Assembly: GCF_025602895.1 (NCBI RefSeq)
Contig: NW_026516224.1
Coordinates: forward strand, 1 to 64,000
Source of the DNA: Polychytrium aggregatum
Lineage: Eukaryota > Chytridiomycota > Chytridiomycetes > Polychytriales
Direction: 5' to 3'
DNA: 64,000 bases
In this document: in pieces, positions 10,557-21,198 of the stretch
How positions within the stretch are numbered: position 1 is the first letter of the stretch
Layout: each line of letters opens with the position of its first letter
The notes under the pieces: model-generated
What the model was told of the DNA's origin: nothing
Seen by the model: only the letters and a program-made list of their open reading frames with translations
Databases searched by the model: none
Made by a program: the position numbers and the translations under genes

Positions 10557-11414
10557 TTAGTTGGGCACGACAGCAACGTGAGCAGCGGCATCGATGTTGC
10601 CAAGGATGGCGCGAGGAGCACGCTCGATGATGGCGCGGATGCGGTAGGTGATCAGCTTGACCTCCTTGTCGTCGGCAGCGGCGGCGGTGACGGGCAGGGT
10701 GGAGGGAACGTTGATGGTGAAGGGGAAGGTGTGGTGGCCGGGCTTGATGATGCCTCCGTCCTCGGCGGGGATGGTCCAGACCTTGGTCACGGAGGACGAG
10801 ACAATCTCGTGGGGGAAAGAGGGGTGGTGGTTGAGGTTCGAGGGGTCGTCGTCGTGGGCGTGGTTCTTGATGCCGAAAAGGCCAATCTTGCGCTGGTGGC
10901 TGCCCTTGGAGCCGGTCTGGGCGGCATTGGGGGGCTGGATGTGGTACTGGAGTGGACAGAGAGGGCAGGGAGAATGTGAGCCGGCAAACTCCCGACATGG
11001 CGCCTGACTATACCCCTGTCGACCTTCGTAGCCCTAACTGCTATGATGGGCCTACCTGAACACCCTCGAAGGCGATAACAATGTCGTTGACGGCGTTGAG
11101 ATCGTGGTGCGAGTCGATGATGATGTTGCCTGAAATCAGCAAGTGCAGTTCATGGGACCAGTGGCAGGTTAGTCAGTCAGCAACTGGACCAAACTGTGCG
11201 AAGGGAGCGCCGGCAGAAGAGCCGATACCCATCCGGCGCCAGGACAGAGGCAAGAACGCCGTTCTCGCGGCAGAAGCAAGTAGAACACCTTGCACGAAGG
11301 CAGCAGCGATGGGGACATACCAGTGATGACATCGCCGGGAACAACCTCGTGCTTCTCGAACTCAAGCTCGAAGTGGTAGATGGGGTTCTTGGGGGCGGTG
11401 ATATCGAGACTCAT
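10557..11414 (-). CDS. Arrestin N-domain-like protein, single domain (185 aa)
   Basis: Three exons, complement(10557..10946, 11056..11129, 11321..11414), phases consistent, 185 aa. The pattern is that of an arrestin N-terminal beta-sandwich: ELEFEKHEVVPGDVITGNIII (strand and Gly turn), VNDIVIAFEGVQYH, then IKPGHHTFPFTINVPSTLPVT, which matches the conserved FxFxxxxPxxLP element, and ITYRIRAII. Alpha-arrestins of fungi normally continue into a C-terminal sandwich and PY motifs that recruit Rsp5. Here the reading frame stops directly after the N domain and no PY motif is seen. It may be a stand-alone adaptor, or more exons may be missed, though the stop lies 3 kb from the nearest minus-strand gene. 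Function is inferred only from the fold. Confidence 0.75.
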
Positions 11415-12176
11415 GGTGGCGGAATGCGGGAGCAGAGACGAGAGACGGGAGGATGGATTGCTGGAACAGATGCAGGATGGGGGGGATGCTGGGGCAGGAG
11501 GCGGCGGCGGCGGCCTAGATATAGGCCGTGGCTGGTGGCGTGGACAGCCCAGCCCAGGGCTGGGAATTCGACGCGGCCAGGGCGTGCGTTCTGGGCTGCC
11601 GTCGGCGGGCGCTGATTGGCTGCGGCAATGGCCAGCAGCCGCAGCATGGCTGGTCGCAGCCCGGTGGCTCAGAGTGACTGCGTGCGCCTGGCTATTGGTG
11701 GTGCCAGCCCGTGGCTGGGGGGCCTTGTCTGACGCTATGTCGCTCGTGTGTCACTCTTGTCTGACGTCATGCTGCCCGCCACTGAGTCACGCCTTCGCTG
11801 GACCGCGAACGACCCGCACCATCGCTGTCCGTGGCTGGAGGCGGATGTGCTCCCATCGATCCGGCGGGCAAGTGCAAGCCACCAGTCGGGCCCCCAGCCA
11901 GGCCGATCGCCGAGATGAGGTCACCAACCAAACCCATCGCATCAACCGCACGGCCCCGACGCACGCCATGGAGACATTCGATCATGAGCAGGCGCAGCAT
12001 CCCCGGAATCGCTGTTCTTCGCATGTGCGTTCCGGGACCGTGGCTCGGATCTGTCTGCATCCGAAAGCCCCTCTGAGTCATTCAGACGCACAGGCACCCG
12101 CTTCCTTGGGCTCGGATATTCACGGAAAAAAGCGATCAGCAACATGCGCAGCTGATCGCAAGACATACACAAGGCC
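11415..12176. other. Intergenic, promoter side of the arrestin-fold gene
   Basis: No gene supported. A perfect TGACGTCA palindrome (CRE/ATF-type bZIP site) lies at 11762-11769, about 350 bp upstream of the arrestin-fold start. Confidence 0.4.
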
Positions 12177-14980
12177 TCAGCGATAGCGACGGCGCCTGTT
12201 CTCCCGCTCCCAACGCGGGCCCCTTCGCTTCCGGCGAAGTTTCAGACGTTTCATCTCTGCTGCGGACGGCTCGACGAGCTGGACCCATTTGTTGTAGTAA
12301 TCGCGCTCGGATTGCTGCTGGGCATTCAGTGGCTGTGGGTTGGTCGACGGCGGTGTGTTGGTGCGGTAGTTGCGCCCGAACTTGGCAAAGCCGATTGAAT
12401 CCGTGGTGCTATTTGCAACCCGAGCGTATCCTTCGGTTTCGGGGTCTGCTGGAATCGCCTTTTTCAGCCATTCAGGGGAGCGAGTCTGCAACAGGCTCTT
12501 TGCCCTTATCCACGACGCAACCAATGAGTCGACCTGGCCGCGCACTCGGCCGAGGTTGGCCTGCACTCGCAAGGGAAGGCCGGGCTTCTTCATTTCATCG
12601 AGGGTCGATATGAGCCGTTCGAGGGCTTCGAATATATGCTCGAGAACGGGCCTCAAAGGCTCGCGAGATATTGGCTCGTGCAGTCGGCAGAAATGGTTGA
12701 TCTTTGAAAACACGATTGTACCCATCTGTGGAAGCCTTGCATGGATTTCGGCTAGAGCCGTGACTGGGTCACCGTAAGCGCACAGAACCTCGACGTATTC
12801 GCAATACACTGGGATACCGAGATACTCGACAAGGTTGGTCGCAGAATCTGTGGCACACGCCGATTCTGAGGCTTGGATCGCGGAGACTGCGAGCCGAAGC
12901 CATCGTCGATCCAGGGGAGAATCAGGCGATGTTTGTTGGGCATGCTTGGCCGCCGATAAGGATATCTTGATGGCGTTTTGGGCCTGATCCCGAGTCGGAA
13001 GCGCTTCGTTGAGCCGAATCGCCCGCTCGAATTCGCGATGCCTCAAGTAGTATGGAATCACAAGATTGACGGCATCGCTGCATATCTGGAGCTGGCGCTG
13101 CTCAAATATCTCAAACCAGACACGACCGAGAGGGCCGCTGATGCAACTGGAGGCAAATCGCAAGAGCGAGAGCATCAATTCAGGCGAGAGCGGTACTTTG
13201 CTTGGGACGGGCTTGATCCAGAGGCTGACCGTTTCTTGGATGGATGCACCTGCCTGGACCTCGGTTGGCAGATCGCAGAATCTGGACAAAAGTGCCAAGG
13301 CTTCTCGGCGGGACTCTTTCTTCATCGTAGCAGCACAGAGGTCGAAGAATGCGGATAAAATGGCCGAGTCCACTTTGAAAGGCTGACCATGAACACCAGA
13401 ATCGGGCCGGGACTGGTACGACGGGTTCGTGGCTATCTTGATGAACTGACTCATGACGGTGGAGCCAACGTCGAAGCCAACAACTTGCGGGCGATAGAGG
13501 GCGCACATTTTGAGAATGATGATGAAAGTATAAGGATCCGGTGGCGGAAAATCAGCCGACTTGCTCTGCGAAGGCTGGATTTTGAGATACATTCCGTCTG
13601 GCCGGACCCAGAACATCATGGACTGGAACAGTTCCAGTCCACGGCTCCATCCGCTTTCATAGACGCAAGAGCGGCAGAGATCGAGAAACAGATTTGCCTG
13701 GACGACGGTTCGCGGGACAAGTCGGTTCCACATAGAGTTGGCCAAGCCGACAAGGTCATTCCGCTCCTTTCCGAAGGTATCGCTTGACTGGCAGTAGAGC
13801 ACAATGGACTCCAAGCCCAACGTGATGAGCTCTGGGGAGGCACGCGACTTGCGTTTGTAATACTGCATGAAGTCGATGGAGGCGATAGACGTCGACGAAA
13901 TAGGAGGAAGGATCCGAGAGAGAATGCGAGCCGAGACAATGTCAGCGCCAGCCAGGACGGGGCCATATCCTCTCGCCCACCGCCGACCATGAACCTGCAT
14001 CCATGAGCCAGACCACTGCCAGCGAGCCCGCATGACCAACAACGTCGAGATCCGTTTGCCTGAGTTGGGGTGTGCAGCGCTGTCGTCGACCGATGCCGAT
14101 CGATGCCGAGACATTCCAATCGATGCCGAGAAATGCCTCACAGCTCACGCCGTTCCCGCCCTGGATCATCATGCTGGATCATCCTCGCTCGACTCTGCCG
14201 CCACACAAGACTCACCAGCTTGAAGGCCTCGATCGCATCTCCGTAGTGGCCGTGGTCCTTGAACGCCTGGATCGCCTCGGCAAACACAACGTCGTTGGTC
14301 GCCCCCGTGTGTCGATCGATCAGGTCCCAGGCTTCGTCGATCTGGCCCGACCGGATCAGTGCCTTCAGCCGGGTACCGAGGTTCTTTGGGTCCGAGTGCC
14401 ACTCGAGTCGCCCTGCTGGCCGGCCGGCCTGATGCGGATCGAGCGGTGTCTGCAACGCTTGCGACGCTTGCACTGATGGTCTCGAGAGAGACGGCGAGAG
14501 GGTCTTTGGCGAGTGCTTCGAGTGTGTCTCGGCTGTTCTTGGCTCCTTGGACCACGGTCGCTGTGTCGAGTGAGTCCCATGGCTCTGTTTGGTGTTCTTT
14601 TCACCAGAGCTGGGTCTGGAGCTGGAGCCGAAGCGGGATGTGGGGCGGGTGCTGGGACCAGATGCCGATGGAGAGCGTGAGGATCGGAAGCTGCGATCGC
14701 GGTCGTTGCTGGGGTGGTCGCTGTTGCGGCGGTCGCTGTTGCGGTCATTGCTTGGACCACGATCGTTGTTGCGGGAGCCTGGTCGGCCAGAGGACATCCA
14801 TCGCCGTGGAATCGCTGGCGGCCACGAGGAGGGAGGCATGAGTGTGTCTGCGGGGTCGGCAGCAACCATGCGAGTGGAGAGCATCTGGGACGCAGGAAGG
14901 GCCCTGAAGATCGTGGGTGCCTGGCGACGGAGGATTGTGGATGGGCGGCCCGCGGCCCGGATCAGACAGGGCGGCAGCAT
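12177..14980 (-). CDS. Mitochondrial-type PPR protein A (816 aa); 5' half inside the left inverted arm
   Basis: Two exons, complement(12177..13862, 14216..14980), joined in phase 0 (255 + 561 aa). The N-terminus is Arg/Ser/Pro-rich and free of acids for the first ~38 residues, a good mitochondrial presequence. A low-complexity Arg/Ser/Asn/Asp stretch follows. Helical repeats begin at GTRLKALIRSGQIDEAWDLIDRHTG, a PPR-like hairpin, and continue across the splice junction (AIEAFKL|YYKRKSR). Exon 2 holds further degenerate helical repeats and ends in a basic tail. PPR proteins bind organellar RNA; which RNA cannot be read here. Exon 1 and most of the intron are identical to PPR protein B (44786-47327), whereas exon 2 is only about 30% similar to B's exon 2. 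Confidence 0.75.
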
Positions 14981-16018
14981 GGTGCTGGTGGATTGTGGTG
15001 GATTGTGATGGGTGTTGGATTGTGGTGGGTGTTGGATTGTGGTGGGTGTTGGATTGTGGTGGGTGTTGGATTGTGGTGGGTGTTGGATTGTGGTGGGTGT
15101 TGGATTGTGGTGGGTGTTGGATTGTGTTGGATTGTGGTGGGTGTTGGATTGTGGTGGGTGTTGGATTGTGGTGGGTGTTGGATTGTGGTGGGTGTTGGAT
15201 TGTGGTGGGTGTTGGATTGTGGTGGGTGTTGGATTGTGGTGGGTGTTGGATTGATGGTGGGTTGGTGTCGATGAGCCCAGACAGGCGCAATGCCAATGCA
15301 GCTCGACTCGGCGGCCAACTGAGGGAATTGAAGACTTGGAGACGAACCGGGCACTCGGAGACTCGCTGGACACTCGGAAACCAACCGGGCCAAGCAGATC
15401 GATCGAGCAGGCAGATCGGTCAAGCAGGCAGATCAATCGAGCAGGCGGATCTGGGACATTGATGGCGATTTGATCTGGCTGGTCCGCTGCCACGCCACGT
15501 GACGGCACAGCCACAGAACAGGATCCAAGGCCATGTCCATGAAGTCGATGGCCATGTCGATGGACGGGGTGGTGTGCAAGGCAGTGCGAAAGGCGGTGGG
15601 CAAGGCGGTGGGCAAGGCAGTGGGCAAGGCGATGGACGGGCGAGTGGGCGATTCCACTGCACAGCACATGAGCCAAATCGCCGTCGCTCGGTCGGTGTGA
15701 TTGGATGGCCATCGACAGCATCCGCATCCACCAGCCTCGTCGACTTCCGCCTCATCGACATTGCCGATCTCACTTGGCCTCTTGCACGCTGTCAGGCCGA
15801 GTTGCCGCATCGTGGCCCATCCACTTGGAACCCACTTGGAACCCACTTGGAACCCACTTGGAACCCACTTGGAACCCACTGGGAGATCTCACCTGGATAT
15901 CCGCGCGTCGCAGCCACCAACCGAGCAGGCCACCAGCACCGGGCCAACAGCCAGCACCACCAACCAGCAAGTATCCCTCAGCATCGCCCACACCAGACAA
16001 GCCAACAACGCGGGAAAT
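14981..16018. promoter_or_regulatory. Shared bidirectional promoter region, PPR protein A / TTLL9-L
   Basis: The two start codons are 1,038 bp apart and point away from each other. The region contains the 17-bp minisatellite, a CACGTG E-box at 15496-15501 within GCCACGTGAC, runs of GGGCAAGGC/GGTG repeats at 15585-15640, and five 11-bp ACTTGGAACCC units at 15823-15877. No further gene is supported inside it. Confidence 0.5.
14998..15257. repeat. 17-bp minisatellite upstream of PPR protein A
   Basis: About fifteen units of TGGGTGTTGGATTGTGG, one of them shortened to 10 bp, begin some 20 bp upstream of the PPR start codon. They must form much of its 5' UTR or core promoter. The same array with the same unit number occurs at about 44508-44768. 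Confidence 0.9.
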
Positions 16019-19000
16019 ATGAGCAACATGAACAACACGAACAACACGAACAATGCAAGCAGCACGAGCAACTCATCCGCCGCCGCGTCGGGCTCGAGCA
16101 AGTGAGCATGAGTGATGGGATGTGGATGATGGGGCAGGACTGGTGGGGTTGGAGTGATGGGACGTGGGCGATACGATGGAGTGATGCGATGTGCACCACG
16201 GAATATGGCTCGCCCTCATGGCTCTCGATGGTCGATGGTCGATGGTCGATGGTCGATGGTCGATGGTCGATGGTCGATGGTCGATGGTCGATGGTCGATG
16301 GTCGATGCTCAATGCTGATCTCTCGGTCCTCGACATTGCTGCCGCGATTCCGATCCATGCCGATTCCCACCAAACGCCATCAGTATCGAGTCTGGATCCA
16401 AGCCCTCTCCGAGACCGTCACAGCCACCACAGCAGCCAGCTCCGTCCATCCCAATGCTTCCGGCTTTCCAGCCACATCCTCCCATCCTCCCATCGCTCTC
16501 CCGTCCACACTCCCGCTCGCTGTCGCAGTCCCGGTCCCTGTCTCGCTCGCACTCCCGCTCCCAGTCGCTGTCTCAGTCGCTGTCCCAGTCGCTGTCTCAG
16601 TCGCCTCCTTCGGCCAGGCCCTTCGGTCGCCCGACCCCGGCCGCCACCATGTCGGCAAAGCCGATTCCGCCTCTGATTCCGTCGTCTGTGGTTGGCATCA
16701 GGACAGCCTCGTCCCCGATCTCGGTGGCTGGATCGCCAGTGAATCCAACGACCATCGAGGATGGAGGCGAGAATGCCACCCAAGGCACCGCAGGAGCAGA
16801 CAGTGCAGGAGCAGACAGTGCAGGAGCAGACAGTGCAGGAGCAGACAGTGCAGGAGCAGACAGCGCAATCTCCACCAGGATCACTCCCAACACCAACACC
16901 AACACCAACACCAACACCAACACCAACACCAACACCAACACCAACACCAACACCAACACCAACACCAACACCAACACCAACACCAACACCAACACCAACA
17001 CCAACACCAACACCAACTCATCGGTGTCACTTCCCACGGCATCCACCTTCGCCGAAGCAGCAGCCTCCATTTCCTCTCCAGCTGTGGTTGCTTCCCTCAT
17101 CACAACTCTCCCCATCACAACTCTCCCCATCACAACTCTCCCCATCACAACTCTCCCCATCACAACTCCCCCCATCACAACTCCCCTCACCACAACTCCC
17201 CTCGCCGCTGCCAGTGACCCGCACCAGCCCAACCTCATGTCGCTCTCGAGTCTCAGTCTCGGCTCGCCATCGTCGTCGCTGTTGCTGGAGGGTCCGTCGA
17301 CACTCTTGTCGTCATCGCTGATCTCGTCGTCGCTGCTGCCGCTGTCGCTGCTTCCGTCATCGCTGTCATCGCTGTCATCGTTGTCGTCAAGCACTGGGTC
17401 GCCTTCGTCCATGGCCGGATCGCCTCGACCAGTCACTCGCTCCGGACCAGTCCCTCCCACCTCGTCGTCTGTGGCCGGGACGACAATGCGGACATCACTC
17501 TCTGTCGCCGACCCGCCGTCTGTTGCAGGCGAGGCATCCACCAACGGGACACCATCGCCCAACGGCCAGGCATCGATCACCGGCTCGACATTGGCAACGA
17601 CATTAGCAACGACGGCGACAGCGACAATGGGTGCTGCATCCACCAACGGTGTGCCGACCACAGGCGGCCCTGCAGCGACACCGGTGCCTCCCCCCACGGC
17701 CACGGGGACGGCCCCGGCCTCGGCCACACCAGCGGCAGCCATCCAGATCAAGTTCCGGACGTCGCTCCGCAACACAGTGTACGATGTGATGCGGGATCGG
17801 TCGTGGCGCGAAGGCGACTCTGAGATGGACTGGGACTTTTTCTGGGCAGATGTGCACTGGGTACACGAGACCTTTGACCATGTGTATCTGCAAGAGCACC
17901 AGAAGATCAACCACTACCGCAACCACTACGAGGTGAGTGAGTGTGAGTGTGAGTGTGAGTGTGAGCGGAGGTGAGTGTGGGAGTGTCTGAGTGAGTGATC
18001 AGTTGTGGGAGCCATGATCCAATCCATCCAGTCTCACCACTCTGGCAAGCCGTCGACAACCACCACATGTTGGTCCACACTGGCCGCCCACAGTCGACTG
18101 TGTCTCCATCGTCCACTGACCACCCGCCTCGCTGACTACCCGCCTCGCTGACCACCTCGCCTCAGCTCACCCGGAAGGACCTCCTGGTCAAAAACGTCAA
18201 GCGGATGATCAAGACCATGGAGAAAGAGTACGGAAAGACCGAGGCTGCAAAGTTCGAGTTCATCACCACGTCCTATGTGCTTCCCCAGGAGCACGCCCTG
18301 TTCCAGGAAGAGTTCAAGCGCAACCCCGGATCGGTGTGGATCATGAAACCCGTCGGCAAGGCACAGGGCAAGGGAATCTTCCTCATCAACAAGATGTCGC
18401 AGATCAGCCAGTGGCGCAAGGACCCGAGGGTGCGGGGTGGATCGGACGGCGATGCACCCGAGGCTTACATTGTGCAGAAGTACATTGAGAACCCGTATCT
18501 GATCGGAGGTGAGGCCGAGGGGTGGTGCTGGTGCTGGTGGTGCTGGTGCTGGTGGTGCTGGTGCTGATGTTGTGGGGTATTGTGGTGTTGATGTGGTGTT
18601 GATACTCCTGCTGCTGCTACTCATTTGTCGTCGGATGGCCCGGTCCATCCGAATCGACCACTGCACGGCGGTCGTGCTCGACTGACTGAGGCGTCGCTGT
18701 CCACAGGGAAAAAGTTTGACATCCGAGTGTATGTGCTGGTGACATCGTACTATCCCTTGGTGGTGTACATCCACCGCAACGGCTTTTGTCGCTTCTCCAA
18801 CTACCAGTTCTCGATGAACTCAAAGGACATTTCGAACCTCTGTGAGTGGCGCTGTGGCTCTGACTCTGGGCTGCTCGGCTGCCCGGCTGTGACCTGATGC
18901 ATGGCGTGTGTTGATGTGTGCTGTATATCTCGATGTGTGTCGTCCGTCTCGATCTGTTTCATGGCTTTTGTGTGCAACAGCTTGCACAATGTCGCCCACG

Positions 19001-20878
19001 ATTGACTCGCCTCCATCACTCCACTCTCACACTCTCACACTCTCACACTCTCACACTCTCACACTCTCACACTCTCACACTCTCACACTCTCACACTCTC
19101 ACACTCTCACACTCTCACACTCTCACACTCTCACACTCCCACACTCTCACACTCTCACCCCAGACATCCACGCCACAAACGTCGCCATCCAAAAGACCTC
19201 GCCGCACTACGATGGCGACAAGGGTTGCAAGTGGCTCCTGCGCAACCTCAAGACCTATCTCACCAGCAAGCACGGCACCGCCGCCATCAACGAGCTCTTC
19301 ACCGAGATGGAGGCGCTGATTGTGCGCAGTCTGATGAGTGTCCAGAAGGTCATGATCAACGACAAGCACTGCTTTGAGCTGTGAGTAGCGGCCGGCGGTG
19401 CTGGTGCTGGTGGTTGTGGTGGTTGTGGTGGTGCTGGTGGCTGTGGTGGTGGTGGTGGTGCGGGCATGAGGACTGACTGGGCTGCTTGAAGATCGTCTGG
19501 AAATTGGCGCAGATGTGGATGTCGGTGTGATGATCACCACCAACTGCAACCTGCACCATTCCATCACCACCTGCACCACCACCTGCACCACCACCTGCAC
19601 CACCACCTGCACCACCACCTGCACCACCACCTGCACCACCACCTGCACCATCCCATCACCACGCGCAACACCACCCCATCTGTCTCCAACCCAACATCCG
19701 CTCACCGCTCACCACGCATCACCCACCGCATCCACAGATACGGATATGACATCCTCATCGACGACGCCCTCAGACCGTATGTGTTGGGCCTGATCCTGGG
19801 TCGACTTTGACTGCACGCACGGACCCGCCACTCGCCGACCACCTGCTGACCATCATCCATCACCGACACGATCACTAACATACCGACACCATCACTAACA
19901 TACCGACATCACCGACACTATCACTAACATCACCAACGCCATCGACACCATCCGCCGATACCATGTCCGCCTCAACCCACTCGCCTGTGCAACGCACATC
20001 CTCCCACCCTCTGCAGATGGCTGCTCGAGGTGAATGCGTCGCCGTCGCTCACGGCCGAGACCCAGTTCGACTACGACCTCAAGTATGCAATGCTCAACGA
20101 CGCCTTTGATGTCATTGACTTTGAGAAAAGGTCAGCGACGACAGGCGGCACATGGCGCCTGTGCCGGAGGTGTCTGTTGACCCAGCCGCCAATGTCGAGC
20201 AGCGGTGGCGGCTGGGCCAGGCAGAGGCATGATGAGCTGGGGCCGAGTGCGGTTCCCACCGCCACCACCACCACGGCTGATCATCCCGCACCACCACGAC
20301 TGATCATCCCGCACCATCCGCACCATCCGCACCATCCGCACCATCCGCACCATCCGCACCACAGATACACCAATGACAAGAAGCTCAGGACCCGTGTTGG
20401 CGGCTTTGATCTGGTTTACAACGACGGACCTGTCAAGCACGAGCGCACCAGCAGCTATGCCTCCTATCTCGGTGCGTGCGTGTGGTGGTTGTGGTGGTTG
20501 TGGTGGTTGTGGTGGTTGTGGTGGTTGTGGTGGTTGTGGTGTTGCAGAGCGAGCTGCGATGGCAGCGGCCATGACGAGGCAGACCGATCCAGTGACGGAC
20601 GGTCGATGATGTGACATGCATCCGCGACGGGCCCCATGGGTATCCATGAACACATCCACATTCATGGTCACGACTCTCTCCACGGAATCGCTCTCCCACT
20701 CCCACTCTCACATCCACTCCCACTCTCACTCCCACTCCCACTCCCACTCCTACTCCCACTCCCACTCTCTCACCGGCTTGCTCTCGCTCCAGGATGCTAT
20801 CACCCAATCAAGCGTGCTCCGCGCATCAAGAAGCGGCTCGGTGGTGGGGCGGGATCGGGTCCCACCGTCCCGAATTGA
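16019..20878 (+). CDS. TTLL9: TTLL9-type tubulin polyglutamylase, copy L (890 aa)
   Basis: Nine exons: join(16019..16101, 16384..17932, 18166..18508, 18707..18841, 19164..19380, 19738..19776, 20017..20130, 20365..20471, 20793..20878), all phases agree. The TTL core starts about residue 483 ([52 protein letters not shown]). ATP-grasp elements follow: [62 protein letters not shown] and [13 protein letters not shown]. The tail [14 protein letters not shown] then [10 protein letters not shown] matches animal TTLL9. TTLL9 glutamylates axonemal tubulin. The first ~480 residues are low complexity (Asn-rich start, Ser/Arg repeats, five AGADS, (NT)21, five TLPIT) and unlike animal TTLL9. An alternative start at 16649 has a strong GCCGCCACC context. 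Introns carry minisatellites. Confidence 0.9.
16226..16302. repeat. 7-bp tandem repeat in TTLL9-L intron 1 (11 units)
   Basis: Eleven CGATGGT units. The right arm has twelve (43457-43540). Because the repeat is intronic in the chosen model, the one-unit change does not alter the protein. Confidence 0.9.
16790..17160 (+). repeat. Coding minisatellites in TTLL9-L exon 2
   Basis: Three in-frame arrays: five 15-bp units encoding AGADS (about 16790-16864), twenty-one 6-bp CAACAC units encoding Asn-Thr (16888-17013), and five 15-bp units encoding TLPIT (about 17104-17178). Unit numbers are the same in the right arm, in contrast to the intronic arrays. Confidence 0.85.
19025..19136. repeat. 8-bp tandem repeat in TTLL9-L intron (14 units)
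   Basis: Fourteen TCTCACAC units end 27 bp before the acceptor of the exon starting at 19164. The right arm has twenty-two units (40559-40734). Confidence 0.9.
19560..19660. repeat. 12-bp tandem repeat in TTLL9-L intron
   Basis: About seven CACCACCACCTG-type units lie in intron 19381-19737. The counterpart at about 40040-40140 looks the same. Confidence 0.8.
20311..20535. repeat. Two 9-bp tandem repeats around TTLL9-L penultimate exon
   Basis: Five GCACCATCC units (20311-20355) end at the acceptor of exon 20365-20471, and six GTGGTGGTT units (20482-20535) follow its donor. The right arm has only two of each. Confidence 0.85.
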
Positions 20879-21198
20879 GTCACATCGATCTATGAGTCTT
20901 CAGCCACCTCACCACCGAGTCATCCATTCGTTGCATGTACATCTGACAGCCCCAGGGATCTCTGTCAATAACCTAGAGTACAGACATCAAAACTAACTTG
21001 CCCTTCGGGCACTTCTATTCAATCAAACAATCCAGGCAGCTTTCACATAGAGTCATTGACCGAGATTATGGCGGAGTTGGCTGGGTTCCAGTTTTTATAA
21101 AACCATAGAGGATACTCTTCAATATAGATTCCTTTCACTAGCGATATAATGTTCGTTGCGGTAAGTTTGCGCTTCTGAGCTTGTCTGGATGCTCATTC
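20879..21198. other. Convergent intergenic region, TTLL9-L to GH16
   Basis: The first base still belongs to the left arm; the rest is single-copy, AT-richer sequence containing the 3' regions of both genes. No gene seen. Confidence 0.5.

Larger units (their letters stand above)
13891..20879 (+). repeat. 7-kb inverted repeat, left arm (6,989 bp)
   Basis: The reverse complement of 38874-45875 matches this segment end to end. It covers PPR exon 1 and most of its intron, the shared promoter region, and the whole TTLL9 gene. The match starts inside the PPR intron, 28 nt before exon 2, and ends one base after the TTLL9 stop codon. Net length differs by 13 bp from the right arm, fully explained by six tandem-repeat loci. 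I found only two substitutions outside repeats (near 19518 and 20668). Confidence 0.95.

Noticed and set aside
14998-15257. Regularly spaced repeats suggestive of a CRISPR array
   Set aside because: The 17-bp units are directly adjacent with no unique spacers, and the genome is eukaryotic; it is a minisatellite.
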